A stretch of 64,000 nt of DNA from Mesorhizobium opportunistum WSM2075 (GCF_000176035.2 NC_015675.1:2546001-2610000); one strand, 5' to 3'; shown: positions 16,995-25,715, counted from the stretch's first letter. Notes: generated by a model from the sequence alone, not told the origin. A program made the numbers and translations.

Positions 16995-17867
16995 ATGAGC
17001 GATTTCAATCTGAGTGCGTTTTCCCAAGCCATTGCCGATCTCGCCGCCAAGGCGGCGCCGGCAATGGCGAGCTTCGCCACGCACCATCACCGCACGGCAA
17101 GCGCGTTCCATTGGGGCGACGGCTATTTCGTCACCGCCGAGGAGGCCGTCGAGGCGGGCGAGGAGATCGAACTGACGCTGGCCTCAGGCGGGACGGTGAA
17201 GGCCGAGCTGGTCGGCCGCGATCCTTCGACGGGCGTTGCGTTGCTGAAGCCCGCAGATACCGCCACGACGCCTGTACTTGCCAGGGCCGATGCCGTTCGG
17301 CCTGGGAACATCGCCATAGCCATCGGCAGCAGCCAGGGCTCGGCGCTCGCCGTATCGGGCTCGGTCGGCGAAGTCGGTCCGGCCTGGCGCTCTATGCGCG
17401 GCGGCACCATCGACCGGCGCATCAATCTGGCTATCGGCGCCGGCGGCCGTTTCGAGGGCGGCCCGGTGCTGGACGCCAAGGGCGCGCTGATCGGCATGCT
17501 GTTGTTCGGGCCGCGCGGCCGCGCGCTGGTCATGCCTTACGAGACGATCGAGCGAGCCGTTGCCACCTTGCGCGAAAAGGGGCATGTCGCGCGCGGCTAT
17601 CTCGGCGCCGGCCTGCATCCGGTGCGTGACCGCGACGCCAAGGGCGCGATGGTGATGAGCCTCGACGACAGTGGCCCCGCCAAGGCCGCCGGCCTGTCCC
17701 TGGGCGACATCATCGTGGCGTGGAACGGCGAGACCGTGCACGGCCCGCGCGACCTGATCCGCAGGCTCGGGCCCGACAGCGCCGGGGTTTCTGTAACCCT
17801 AGGCGTGGTGCGTGGCGGCGAACAGCGCGATGTGACATTGACCATCGGCGAAAAACCGCTGAGCTGA
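16995..17867 (+). CDS. Catalytically dead trypsin-like/PDZ protein (pseudoprotease)
   Basis: The 290-residue protein aligns by eye with the divergent protease along its whole length, including the PDZ domain (SGPAKAAGLSLGDIIVAWNG). Yet the triad positions are Glu50 (in VTAEEAV), Gly80 (STGVAL) and Glu154 (FEGGP), replacing His, Asp and Ser. The gene is open and has a strong AGGAGG before the ATG at 16995, so it is not decayed. It is likely a binding or chaperone-like protein. It is followed after eight bases by a LuxR-type gene in the same operon. Confidence 0.85.
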   Translation: MSDFNLSAFSQAIADLAAKAAPAMASFATHHHRTASAFHWGDGYFVTAEEAVEAGEEIELTLASGGTVKAELVGRDPSTGVALLKPADTATTPVLARADAVRPGNIAIAIGSSQGSALAVSGSVGEVGPAWRSMRGGTIDRRINLAIGAGGRFEGGPVLDAKGALIGMLLFGPRGRALVMPYETIERAVATLREKGHVARGYLGAGLHPVRDRDAKGAMVMSLDDSGPAKAAGLSLGDIIVAWNGETVHGPRDLIRRLGPDSAGVSVTLGVVRGGEQRDVTLTIGEKPLS

Positions 17868-17875
17868 GAGGATCG

Positions 17876-18508
17876 ATGGAAACGCTCGCCGGCGATCGGA
17901 TCATGGCGGACGGCGCCGCCTCGCGGCGGCTGGTGGTGCTGGTCGCGCTTGCCGATGCCGCGCGCGCCGAGCATCTGGCCGCCTCGCTTGCCGCCTCCGA
18001 TGACCTGCTGCCGGTGGTGGCTGGCGGCGGCAGGGCCGATGTCGCCATCGTCGACGAGAGGAGCGGAGATGCCGTGCCAACGTCCATGCCGCGCGTGCTG
18101 CTGTCGGGACGTGCCGGCGGCGAACGGCCTGCCGGCGAGGTGTTTGCCGTCATGCCAACGGACGCGGACGATTTGCTGATCGCCGCGGCGGCACGGCTGG
18201 CGGCGGCCGGCTATCGCGTTTCGGGCGATGGCAGGGGCGGACGGCATGAGGATTTCCATGCCGGCGAGAGCGAGCCGTTCGAGGATGAAGCGGACGAGCA
18301 GGCCACCCGGCCCGCGCTGTCGCCCCGCGAGGCGGAAGTGCTGGCGCTGCTTGCCGAAGGCGCGCCCAACAAGGTGATCGCACGCCGGCTCAACATTTCC
18401 GTGCACACGGCGAAGTTCCATGTCGCCGCGATCCTGATCAAACTAGGGGCGGCCAACCGCACTGATGCCATCGCCATTGCGATGCGGCAGGGGCTGGTGC
18501 TGGTTTGA
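17876..18508 (+). CDS. LuxR-type regulator with degenerate receiver-like domain
   Basis: The 210-residue protein has a C-terminal LuxR HTH at about 145-205 (LSPREAEVLALLAEGAPNKVIARRLNISVHTAKFH). The N-terminal part has the alternating hydrophobic strands of a receiver (RLVVLVALADAA, ADVAIVDE, PRVLLSG) but no clear acidic pocket or strong phosphoacceptor context, so phosphorylation is doubtful. An acidic linker (residues 122-140) joins the parts. It starts eight bases after the pseudoprotease stop, with AGAGG upstream, so the two are co-transcribed. Confidence 0.85.
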   Translation: METLAGDRIMADGAASRRLVVLVALADAARAEHLAASLAASDDLLPVVAGGGRADVAIVDERSGDAVPTSMPRVLLSGRAGGERPAGEVFAVMPTDADDLLIAAAARLAAAGYRVSGDGRGGRHEDFHAGESEPFEDEADEQATRPALSPREAEVLALLAEGAPNKVIARRLNISVHTAKFHVAAILIKLGAANRTDAIAIAMRQGLVLV

Positions 18509-18514
18509 TATTGC

Positions 18515-18904
18515 TCAGACCGCCGGTTCGATGTCGGTCAGCCGGAAGTCATCACCCTTGAAAAGCAACGGCATGGCTTCGAGCCGCGCTGTGGCGTAGG
18601 CGATGCAGTCGCCGAAGTTCAGCGCAGCCGGATGCCGGCCCTTGCCATAGCGGAGGAATGCCTGGCGGGCGACAGCCGCATGGTCAGCTGTGAACGGGAC
18701 TGTTTCGATCGAGGCGGTGTGCAGGAAGCTGTCGAGCCGATCCAGGATTTCATCTTGCCGGCCGCCCGCAAGTACCATGGTCGTTTCGAGAAAAGTTGGG
18801 GCCGGCAACAGCCGTCTGTTGGCCTGCGTGATCGCGAGCACGAAACGTTCATACGCTGGCTCGAGACGCAGAATGGCGACCAGGACCGAGGAGTCGATGA
18901 TCAT
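18515..18904 (-). CDS. vapC: VapC-family PIN-domain toxin
   Basis: The 129-residue PIN ribonuclease shows the acidic set: Asp4 (MIIDSS), Glu40 (FLETTMV) and the Asp of NFGDCIAYATA. VapC toxins cleave tRNA or rRNA and are held inactive by VapB. The start overlaps the antitoxin stop by four bases, as usual in vapBC operons. Its length is normal and no frame damage is visible. Confidence 0.92.
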   Translation of the reverse strand: MIIDSSVLVAILRLEPAYERFVLAITQANRRLLPAPTFLETTMVLAGGRQDEILDRLDSFLHTASIETVPFTADHAAVARQAFLRYGKGRHPAALNFGDCIAYATARLEAMPLLFKGDDFRLTDIEPAV

Positions 18905-19167
18905 TTCGTCGGGATTCCAAACTCGTCGTAACCGAGGATTTCGTCGTCAGTCATCGCATTTTCGCGTTTTGGGATTTTTCCGGCGCTTTCGGAAATCGCA
19001 AGCAATCTCTGATACAGGTCGCTGGTTTCTTCACGCGGCACCAGCCGTTCGCGCGCCACTTCACGCTCGAGGCTCTGACGAATAGCCTCTGTCACAGACA
19101 CGCGACGGCGGCGGGCGAGTTCGCGCGCCAGTTGCTCGACTTCCATGTTCTTGATCGAAAGCGCCAT
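18901..19167 (-). CDS. vapB: VapB-family antitoxin
   Basis: The 88-residue protein begins MALSIKNMEVEQLARELA and has the pattern of the VapB (PSK/AbrB-like or ribbon-helix-helix) antitoxins with RRRRVSVTEAIRQSLERE, followed by a flexible acidic C-terminal tail that would occupy the toxin. The start at 19167 was preferred over far-upstream starts that overlap the SDR gene. It is first in the operon with vapC, and an inverted repeat overlaps its start. Confidence 0.88.
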   Translation of the reverse strand: MALSIKNMEVEQLARELARRRRVSVTEAIRQSLEREVARERLVPREETSDLYQRLLAISESAGKIPKRENAMTDDEILGYDEFGIPTK

Positions 19168-19200
19168 TCTATATCCTACCTGTTTGTATAGAATATATAC
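19166..19200. promoter_or_regulatory. Candidate VapBC operator
   Basis: ATTCTATA (19166-19173) and TATAGAAT (19187-19194) form an 8-bp inverted repeat with a 13-base spacer that reaches the vapB start codon. GTATA (19186-19190) and TATAC (19196-19200) add a second smaller palindrome. This is the usual place for TA autoregulation. Confidence 0.55.
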
Positions 19201-19333
19201 CGGACTTCCGCCAAATCCAACAGATGATCCGACTAGCCTCCGCAGCGTCACCATCGCCTTCCGTGGCAAGCACTTGTATCCCGCCGCGCCACAGGCAAGG
19301 ATCGTGAAAAGAACCAGTTCAGGCGGAGGAAAA

Positions 19334-20200
19334 ATGTCGCTCAAGGGAAAGACGCTGTTCATCTCCGGCGGGTCGCGCGGCATCGGCCTGGCGATCGCGC
19401 TGCGCGCCGCGCGCGACGGCGCCAATGTGACGATCGCCGCCAAGACCGCCGAGCCGCATCCGAAGCTGCCGGGCACGATCTACACCGCGGCTGAAGAGAT
19501 CGAGCAGACCGGCGGCAAGGCGCTGCCAATGCTGTGCGACATCCGCGAGGAGGCGCAGGTGGCCGAGGCCGTAGCAAAGACCGTGGAGAAATTCGGTGGC
19601 ATCGATATCTGCGTCAACAATGCCAGCGCCATCCAGCTTACCGGCACGCTGGAGACCGACATGAAGCGCTACGACCTGATGCATCAGATCAACACGCGGG
19701 GCACCTTCCTGGTGTCTAAAATGTGCATTCCGCACCTGAAGTTAGCCAGCAATCCTCACATCCTGAATCTGGCGCCGCCGCTCGACATGAAGGCCAAATG
19801 GTTCAAGAGCCACGTCGCCTACACCATGGCCAAGTTCGGCATGTCGATGTGCACGCTGGGCATGAGCGCCGAGTTCGCCAAAGACGGCATCGCGGTCAAT
19901 TCGCTGTGGCCGATCTCGACCATCGACACGGCGGCGGTGCGCAATCTTCTGGGTGGCGCGACGGTGGCGGCAATAAGCCGTTCGCCCGACATCATAGCCG
20001 ATGCCGCGCATGCCATCTTCATGCGGCCGTCACGCGAGACGTCAGGCAATTTCTACATCGACGAGGAGGTGCTGCGCGCCGAGGGCGTCAGCGACTTTTC
20101 GGTCTACGCGCCCGGCGCGACCGGGCCGCTGGCCGGCGACTTTTTTGTGCCGGACGAGGTGTTTGCGAATTCCAATACGAAGATCAGGACGACCTTCTAA
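19334..20200 (+). CDS. SDR-family oxidoreductase, HSDL2-like
   Basis: The 288-residue protein has SGGSRGIG near residue 12, NNAS near 94 and YTMAK near 166, plus the HSDL2-type stretches AAKTAEPHPKLPGTI and WFKSHVAYTMAKFGMSM. The catalytic Ser region reads NLAPPLD where homologues I remember have SPP, so the usual Ser may be replaced by Ala; this needs alignment. HSDL2-type proteins act on unknown lipid or steroid substrates. The ATG at 19334 has GGAGGA upstream. The gene sits between a vapBC module and a parDE module, overlapping the parE stop convergently by four bases. Confidence 0.85.
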   Translation: MSLKGKTLFISGGSRGIGLAIALRAARDGANVTIAAKTAEPHPKLPGTIYTAAEEIEQTGGKALPMLCDIREEAQVAEAVAKTVEKFGGIDICVNNASAIQLTGTLETDMKRYDLMHQINTRGTFLVSKMCIPHLKLASNPHILNLAPPLDMKAKWFKSHVAYTMAKFGMSMCTLGMSAEFAKDGIAVNSLWPISTIDTAAVRNLLGGATVAAISRSPDIIADAAHAIFMRPSRETSGNFYIDEEVLRAEGVSDFSVYAPGATGPLAGDFFVPDEVFANSNTKIRTTF

Positions 20201-20490
20201 AGATGCCTTGGGTAGTCCATTCGCTGATGCAAAATGCGTACAACGTCGATTGATCGATCGGCAATTCGCAAAAAAAGTACATGAGAGCCAACGGCATACT
20301 TCAACAGACCAGGGCGAATATTCTCCGCGTTTTTTGCCATCGCCGGAAATTGGTCTATCAAATTTATGATTGAGCGAATGGTGCGGATATAGGCCTCCGC
20401 CCGCTCGGCTCCCCATTCTTTCAGGGAGTGATCCCAAATCTGGTCGAGATCTGCTTTCGCTTTCGGCGAGAACCTGACGGTTCGCTTCAT
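20197..20490 (-). CDS. parE: RelE/ParE-family toxin
   Basis: The 97-residue protein begins KRTVRFSPKAKADLDQIWDH and ends with the strand pattern VVRILHQRMDYPRHL typical of ParE toxins, which poison DNA gyrase. It overlaps the upstream antitoxin by four bases. Its own stop overlaps convergently with the SDR stop. Confidence 0.92.
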   Translation of the reverse strand: MKRTVRFSPKAKADLDQIWDHSLKEWGAERAEAYIRTIRSIINLIDQFPAMAKNAENIRPGLLKYAVGSHVLFLRIADRSIDVVRILHQRMDYPRHL

Positions 20491-20723
20491 CCACGCTTCT
20501 TCGACTCTAGAAAAGCGTCGAAGTCGAACGGCTCTGGATCGCCTGACATATCCCCTTCATCTATGGCAAAGCGGAGTTGCTCCAGCTTTAGCTCTTGCTC
20601 TTCCAAAAGACGAAGGCCGGCTCGAACGGTTTCGCTTGCCGACCCAAAACGGCCATTCGCTATCTGCCGCTGGATAAAGGCGTCGTACTGATCGCCTAGG
20701 GTGATGGAGGTGTTCTTGGGCAT
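20487..20723 (-). CDS. parD: ParD-family antitoxin
   Basis: The 78-residue ribbon-helix-helix protein has the ParD sequence NTSITLGDQYDAFIQRQIANG then GRFGSASETVRAGLRLLEEQE. It is first in the parDE operon, and the ParE start overlaps its stop. A short inverted repeat in front of it suits autoregulation. Confidence 0.92.
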   Translation of the reverse strand: MPKNTSITLGDQYDAFIQRQIANGRFGSASETVRAGLRLLEEQELKLEQLRFAIDEGDMSGDPEPFDFDAFLESKKRG

Positions 20724-20735
20724 GGCGGGTCTCCA

Positions 20736-20752
20736 ATACCAATAGATGGTAT
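20736..20752. promoter_or_regulatory. Candidate ParD operator
   Basis: ATACCA (20736-20741) and TGGTAT (20747-20752) form an inverted repeat with a five-base spacer, 13 bases before the parD start. It fits autorepression by a ribbon-helix-helix antitoxin. Confidence 0.5.
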
Positions 20753-20906
20753 CAACTTACCCGAATGCCAGCAAGCACTCGGATGAGCGAGGCTTCACGC
20801 CACGTCCTTCTTGCCGCTTCATGGGCTGGTTCCGGTGGTTCTCTCGTCGGTGCTGGACCCGTATTTCGGTCAGCTCGCCGCGGTCTGCGAGGCAAATCGC
20901 GGCAGC
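20753..20906. other. Gap upstream of parD with no clear feature
   Basis: No coding frame with family character is seen here. It should carry the parDE promoter close to 20750; the rest up to the terminator appears empty. Confidence 0.4.
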
Positions 20907-20936
20907 AAAAAACCCCGCCGGAGAGGGCCGGCGGGG
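20907..20936 (-). terminator. Strong intrinsic terminator
   Basis: CCCCGCCGG (20913-20921) and CCGGCGGGG (20928-20936) form a 9-bp GC stem with a six-base loop. Read on the minus strand a run of six T follows. It ends transcription of the ompA-like gene or of the structured RNA. Confidence 0.85.
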
Positions 20937-21140
20937 CTCAGTGCGTCCCGCTGGAGTCGGGACGGGGCAGGGAACGCCCAGTCATGAATCTGGGGTAGGC
21001 TGCCTCACGTTTCAATGAGCCGGACCTGATGCCCGGACAATTCTTGTTGACCCCGGGCTGTCGTCCGCATTCCCGCCCATCCCGGTCCTCCGGGATGGGG
21101 CCTTGTTGCCGATCTGATTCCAGAAGCCGGCTCAAGCTCC
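20907..21140 (-). ncRNA. Structured 3' UTR or small RNA of unknown family
   Basis: Between the ompA-like stop (21184) and a strong terminator (20913-20936) lies a run of stems: CGTCCCG/CGGGACG (20944-20950, 20958-20964), CCCAG/CTGGG (20977-20981, 20990-20994), a long-range pair TGAGCCGG/CCGGCTCA (21016-21023, 21127-21134) enclosing GCCCGG/CCGGGC (21031-21036, 21053-21058) and CCCATCCCGG/CCGGGATGGG (21076-21085, 21090-21099). The terminator orientation fixes the minus strand. I could not match it to 6S, tmRNA, SRP or RNase P RNA. It may be a processed 3' UTR or a separate small RNA. Confidence 0.45.
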
Positions 21141-21183
21141 TGGAAATACAGATTTAATGGACCATGATCTTTCCGGATCAGGA

Positions 21184-23430
21184 TCAGTTGTTGCTGGCCA
21201 CCGGCGCCACCAGCGGGGTGATGCGGCGGATCGCAACACGCCGGTTCTCTCGGTTGGGCGCCGAGGTGTCGACTTTCAGATACTCCTCGCCATAGCCCTG
21301 CGTCGTCAGGTTCTCCGCCGGGATGCCGAAGGCGTTGGTCAGTGCTTCGGCAACCGCTTCGGCGCGGCGATCCGACAAGGCCAGGTTTGCCTCCGGCGTG
21401 CCGACGGCGTCGGTATGGCCTTCGATCAGGAAGGTTTCGGCCGGGTTCTTCTTCAAAAGCTTCTCCATGGCGTCGGCGACGCCTTGCAGCTTCTGCACCT
21501 CGGTATCGGAGATCGAGGACGAGCCGAATTCGAAGTTCAGCGTGTCAAGGTCGATGCGCCGCGCAATGTCGCGCACGCGCGCCGAACGCTTGACCTCGTT
21601 GATCGAATAGAGACGCTGGACCCGCTCGACCGGCGGCTGTTCGAGGAAGGTGTAATAGTCGTCGTCGCTTTCGACATCCTCTGAATCCAGGATGTAGTCC
21701 CGGCGCGGGATGGTCAGCCGCATCGGCGGCAGGTCATCGCCGGGATCGCGCCAGTCGTTTTCATCCTCATAGTGCCGCTCGTCGACATAGCTCAGCACAT
21801 ATTCGCGTCCGTCCGGCGCAATGCGCGAACGCTGGATGACGTCGCCATAGCGGTTGCGGATGGTGACGATCCGGACACCGTTGTCACGTTCGACGACTTC
21901 CCGGGTGCGATCGCCCGACAGATCCTCATAGTACACATTCCTGGCGCCGCGGGTCATGCGCGGGGCATCATTGCTTTGGACGAATGTCTGGTTGTTGAAC
22001 TGCAGGATGACGCGGTCGCCGAGTTCCCTGACGACATTGACGCCTTTCGGACGCTGGCGGTCGCGGACGTTCTCATCGGGTGCACGCTCTACGCGCTTGC
22101 CCTTTTCCTCCGTCACCGGGGCGATTTTTTCAGGCTGGATTGCCTGTTGGGCCGACTTGTCGTCGGTGGGCGGCGGACCTTGGTCGACAGGAGCGACCAG
22201 GGGCTTGCGGCCCTGATCGGCACCTTGCTGAGCGTTTTGGCCACCATTCTGCTGCTCGCTATTCTGCTGCTCGCCATTCTGGTTGGCCGGTTTCCTGCCG
22301 CCCTGGCCGTTCTCGCCGCGACCCTTGCGTCGGGCATCCTTCTGGCTGTCGAGAATAGGGGCGGCGTTCTTGTCAGCGGGTGCCTCGCCCTGCACGGAGG
22401 TTTCGCCCTGGACAGGCGCGGCCTTGCCGCCGGTGGCAGGCTGTTCACCCGTCGCCGGCTGCTCGCCAGTCTGCTGCTGTTGCCCATTTGCGGGCTGCTC
22501 GCCGTTTGCAGGCTGCTCCGCGGCCGGCTTCCTGCCGTGCTTCTTCGTCTTGTCCTGGGGTTGTTCGCCCTGGGCCGGAGCCTGTTCGCCCTGGGCGGGA
22601 GCCGGTTCGCCGGCAGGGGCCTGCTCCGCCTTGGGTGTCGGTTGTTCGGCCGGAGCTTCCTTCGGGGTGGGTACGGGCGCGGCCTCTTGCTGGCCCTGCT
22701 TGTGCTTCTTGCGCGGGTTCTCGCCTGGCTGGTTGTCGTTGGCAGGGGCTGCCTCGCCGGCCGGCGCCTGCTCGGTCTGCTGTTGCTGCTGATCGCGCTT
22801 TTTCCTGCGTGGCTGCTGCTCGTCCGTGGCGGGGGCTGCCTCACCGGCTGGCGCCTGCTCGGTCTGCTGTTGCTGCTGGTCGCGCTTTTTCCTGCGCGGC
22901 TGCTGCTCGTCCGTGGCGGGGGCTGCCTCACCGGCTGGCGCCTGTTCGACCTGCTGCTGCTGGTCGCGCTTTTTCCTGCGCGGCTGCTGCTCGTCGGTGG
23001 CGGGGGCGGCTTCGCCGGCGGGTGCCTGTTCGACCTGCTGCTGCTGGTCGCGCTTTTTCCTGCGCGGCTGCTGTTCGTCGGTGGCGGGAGCGGCTTCGCC
23101 GGCGGGTGCCTGTTCGGCCTGCTGCTGCTGGTCGCGCTTTTTCCTGCGCGGCTGCTGTTCGTCGGTGGCCGGAGCAGCCTCGCCGGCGGGTGCCTGTTCG
23201 GTCTGCTGCTGCTCGCGCTTCTTGCGCTCAGACTTCTGTTCCCCTTGCTGTGCGCAGGCTTCGGCCGATTCGCCCTCGGCGCAAGCCGCCTGGGCCAGGA
23301 CCAACGGTACGGTGCCGCGCTGCATGGAGCCGAACGCGGCACTTCCCTGAAGCGGGGATGCGCCCAACGGCGCGGATGCCATCAACAGGCCAAGTGCTGT
23401 GCCTGCCAGAATCCGTGGTTGGCGTTTCAT
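21184..23430 (-). CDS. Large OmpA-domain protein with Gln/Pro/Lys-rich repeats
   Basis: The 748-residue product has a signal peptide ([24 protein letters not shown]), then a low-complexity region with five near-identical repeats of about 28 residues (units such as [20 protein letters not shown] with KKRDQQQQ tails) at roughly 80-230, a long Gln/Gly/Asn/Pro-rich linker to about 440, and a C-terminal OmpA peptidoglycan-binding domain around 625-740 ([36 protein letters not shown]). AAGGAG precedes the start at 23430. The OmpA domain should anchor it to the wall; the repeats may span the periplasm or be variable by slippage. Confidence 0.85.
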   Translation of the reverse strand: MKRQPRILAGTALGLLMASAPLGASPLQGSAAFGSMQRGTVPLVLAQAACAEGESAEACAQQGEQKSERKKREQQQTEQAPAGEAAPATDEQQPRRKKRDQQQQAEQAPAGEAAPATDEQQPRRKKRDQQQQVEQAPAGEAAPATDEQQPRRKKRDQQQQVEQAPAGEAAPATDEQQPRRKKRDQQQQQTEQAPAGEAAPATDEQQPRRKKRDQQQQQTEQAPAGEAAPANDNQPGENPRKKHKQGQQEAAPVPTPKEAPAEQPTPKAEQAPAGEPAPAQGEQAPAQGEQPQDKTKKHGRKPAAEQPANGEQPANGQQQQTGEQPATGEQPATGGKAAPVQGETSVQGEAPADKNAAPILDSQKDARRKGRGENGQGGRKPANQNGEQQNSEQQNGGQNAQQGADQGRKPLVAPVDQGPPPTDDKSAQQAIQPEKIAPVTEEKGKRVERAPDENVRDRQRPKGVNVVRELGDRVILQFNNQTFVQSNDAPRMTRGARNVYYEDLSGDRTREVVERDNGVRIVTIRNRYGDVIQRSRIAPDGREYVLSYVDERHYEDENDWRDPGDDLPPMRLTIPRRDYILDSEDVESDDDYYTFLEQPPVERVQRLYSINEVKRSARVRDIARRIDLDTLNFEFGSSSISDTEVQKLQGVADAMEKLLKKNPAETFLIEGHTDAVGTPEANLALSDRRAEAVAEALTNAFGIPAENLTTQGYGEEYLKVDTSAPNRENRRVAIRRITPLVAPVASNN
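22750..23215. repeat. Tandem ~84-bp coding repeats
   Basis: Five full units and one diverged unit encode the Gln-Pro-Lys repeats of the OmpA-domain protein. The units differ mainly in the number of Gln codons at their ends (four or five), the sign of expansion and contraction. Confidence 0.8.
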
Positions 23431-23627
23431 CGAAATTTCTCCTTGTGGGGTCCCATCCCTGCCCAAACCTTCATCATCCATATTGGTTCCGGTTTGCGGG
23501 CATTACCGGCAACGAAGGACGATTGACCGGCGTTTTGAAGGCAACTTCATGTTTTTCCTATGGTGGGGCGGCTTTGGCGGCGATCGCGGTGCTTGACCTC
23601 GGCGTCCGCTGGGGCCACATCCCGAAA

Positions 23628-24074
23628 ATGGAAACGCCGTTCTGGAAAACAAAGACGCTGGAAGAGATGAGTCCGGCCGAGTGGGAGTCGCTCTGCGACG
23701 GCTGCGGCAAATGCTGCCTGTCGAAGCTCGAGGACGAGGATACCGGTGAGATTTACTGGACCAGCGTCGGCTGCCGGCTGTTCGACGCGCAGACTTGCCG
23801 CTGCGCCGACTATGCCAACCGGCTGGCGCGCGTTCCCGATTGCGTCGGCCTGACGCCACAGAACGTGCGCACCATCAGCTGGCTGCCCAGCACCTGCGCC
23901 TACCGGCTGGTGGCAGAGGGCCGCGACCTCTATTGGTGGCACCGGCTGGTGTCGGGCAGTGCCGAGACCGTGCACGAGGCCGGTATCTCGATGCGCGGCC
24001 GCGTCAAGGCGAGCGAGACCGAGCTCGTCGAGCCCGAGGATTATTTTGACTATATGCTCGACGAGGAGCCTTGA
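23628..24074 (+). CDS. UPF0260 (YcgN-like) cysteine-cluster protein
   Basis: The 148-residue protein starts [15 protein letters not shown] and has the cysteine pattern CDGCGKCC near residue 21, then CR and CRCADYANR, and the family's [12 protein letters not shown]. This matches UPF0260/YkgJ-type putative Zn or Fe-S cluster proteins at normal length. The function is unknown. The ATG at 23628 matches the family N-terminus; longer in-frame reading upstream lies antisense to the ompA-like gene and is spurious. Confidence 0.9.
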   Translation: METPFWKTKTLEEMSPAEWESLCDGCGKCCLSKLEDEDTGEIYWTSVGCRLFDAQTCRCADYANRLARVPDCVGLTPQNVRTISWLPSTCAYRLVAEGRDLYWWHRLVSGSAETVHEAGISMRGRVKASETELVEPEDYFDYMLDEEP

Positions 24075-24283
24075 GGCTCATAACCGCAAGGCGCGCCGGA
24101 AGCATGAACCGAGGCAGGGCGTTTGGGGGGGCATATTGGTGGAGAACCGGCGAAGCTTTCCCTTTCCCGTCACATGAACCGCAGATGAACGGCGAGTTCG
24201 TAAATAGTTCAGACAGGCCAGTGCATTCTCCCACCATCGGTTTCACGAGGACGGGCGCAAGCCCGCAACAAGGAGAGAGAACC

Positions 24284-24655
24284 ATGTACACCACGATCAA
24301 GACGGCAGCCCTTTCGGCCCTGATCGGCCTCGGCACGCTGGCGGCCATTCCCGCCCATGCCGACAGCCTCTATCTCGGCTTCGGCAACAACAACGACCCG
24401 CGCTTTGGCGTCTACGCCGGCGACGACGGCTACCGCCATCGCCGTGACGAGCGCCGCGACGACTGGCGCGGCGACGGCTGGCGCCGTGGCTGCTCGCCGG
24501 ACCGGGCCCTCGACAAGGCCGAGCGCATGGGGCTGCACCGCGCCCGCATCGTCGACACCAACCGCCGTGTCGTCAAGGTCATGGGACGCCAGTATGGGGA
24601 CCGGGTCGTGATCGTGTTCGCCAACGAGCGCGGTTGCCCGATCATCAACCGCTGA
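24284..24655 (+). CDS. Small exported protein of unknown function
   Basis: The 123-residue protein has a signal peptide ending near AHADSLY (residue 25), then a Gly/Asn-rich segment, a strongly Arg/Asp-rich central stretch (RHRRDERRDDWRGD) and a conserved-looking C-terminal domain with CSPDRALDKAERMGLHRARI and a second Cys near the end, so one disulfide is possible. GGAGAGAG precedes the ATG. It resembles periplasmic proteins common in rhizobia but I cannot assign a function. Confidence 0.7.
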   Translation: MYTTIKTAALSALIGLGTLAAIPAHADSLYLGFGNNNDPRFGVYAGDDGYRHRRDERRDDWRGDGWRRGCSPDRALDKAERMGLHRARIVDTNRRVVKVMGRQYGDRVVIVFANERGCPIINR

Positions 24656-24774
24656 GCGGGAGGTCTGGTCGTAGCGGCATGATCCTCTGCGAGGGTTATG
24701 CAGGGAGACACGACCTCCGGGAGGTCGGTCTGGAGTAGCGGGCCCCTTTCCCAATCGGACGGGTGCGGCTCGAC

Positions 24775-24807
24775 AAAACCCCGCGGGAGCGATCCCGCGG
24801 GGTTTTT
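24775..24807. terminator. Bidirectional intrinsic terminator
   Basis: A 10-bp GC stem (24779-24788 with 24793-24802, loop GCGA) extends to 14 bp by AAAA/TTTT flanks. It lies between two convergent genes and can serve both. Confidence 0.92.
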
Positions 24808-24870
24808 CATGCGCTGGCGGATAATCCCACGGCCGGGCATGGGCTCGGCCAATGGAATCACCGGAACCGG

Positions 24871-25581
24871 CTACTTCAGTTCGAACGTAACGGTGACCTG
24901 GACGTTGTAGGCGTTTTCGCCAGCTTGTACCGGAGCCGCGCCGGCCGCGGCATCGAAGGCTTTGGCGTTGATCGGCATTGGTGCCGGCCTGATGTTCTGA
25001 TCCGTGATCTCGAGTACCCGGCCGAGGCTGACGCCGGCCGCCTCGGCGAGCGTCTTGGCCTTCGCCATGGCGTCGGCGACCGCCTTCTTGCGTGCTTCGG
25101 TGACGGTGGCCGCCGGATTGTCGTTGGTGAAGGCGATGCCGCCGCCCTGGTTGACGCCGAGCGACACCGCCTTGTCGAGAATCTCGCCGGTCTTGTCGAC
25201 GTCGCGTACGCGCACCGACAGCGTGTTCGTCACCTGGTAGGCGACGAGTTCGGCCTCCTGGCTGCCGTCCGGCTTGTTGGTGTAGTTGTAGCGCGGATTG
25301 ATCTGGATGCCCGCGGTCTGCAGATCGCGGTCCTTGATGCCGGCCGCCTTCATCGCAGCGATCACGGCGGCCATGGCGTCGTTGTTGGCGTCGAGCGCCG
25401 CGCGCGCGGTCTTGGCCTCGCGCATGACGCTTAGCGTCAAAAGGGCGAGGTCGGGGGCAACGGTTGCTTCGCCTTCACCCGACACGATGATACGGGGCGG
25501 CGTCGGCAAATCGGTGGCTCCAGCCATCGCCGGAAAAGCGACTGCAGCGGCGAGCGCGAGGGGCAAAAGGTGTTTGGTCAT
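24871..25581 (-). CDS. SIMPL-domain periplasmic protein (BP26/Omp28-like)
   Basis: The 236-residue product has a signal peptide (KHLLPLALAAAVAFPAMAGA) followed by a SIMPL/DUF541 domain: ISVSGEGEATVAPDLALLTLS-like start, the DLQTAGIQINPRY stretch and KKAVADAMAKAKTLAEAAGV. The Brucella homologue BP26/Omp28 is a periplasmic oligomer and immunodominant antigen. Length and domain agree with that family. No function is established. Confidence 0.92.
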   Translation of the reverse strand: MTKHLLPLALAAAVAFPAMAGATDLPTPPRIIVSGEGEATVAPDLALLTLSVMREAKTARAALDANNDAMAAVIAAMKAAGIKDRDLQTAGIQINPRYNYTNKPDGSQEAELVAYQVTNTLSVRVRDVDKTGEILDKAVSLGVNQGGGIAFTNDNPAATVTEARKKAVADAMAKAKTLAEAAGVSLGRVLEITDQNIRPAPMPINAKAFDAAAGAAPVQAGENAYNVQVTVTFELK

Positions 25582-25715
25582 GAAAATCTCCTTGGTCTGC
25601 GATCAGGTCGCAAGCGTCGCGTAGAGCGCGATTATGGGTTGATTTGGGCGATCTGCGGAAGCCCGTCGGGAAAGCCTTGTGCCGCGATGCGAAAAACATT
25701 AATCCAGCGCACGTG

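Noticed and set aside
20907..21140. Identification of the structured region as 6S, tmRNA, SRP or RNase P RNA
   Set aside because: None of the signature loops I know for those RNAs could be found.
22750..23215. Possible CRISPR array
   Set aside because: The ~84-bp repeats are in frame with a coding sequence and contiguous, with no spacers.
21772..23526. Long open frame on the plus strand opposite the ompA-like gene
   Set aside because: It is a mirror of the repetitive, GC-rich coding strand, full of Leu/Arg runs, and has no ribosome site or family.
22380..23627. N-terminal extension of the UPF0260 frame
   Set aside because: The extra 416 residues are Arg/Pro-rich antisense reading; the family N-terminus is at 23628.
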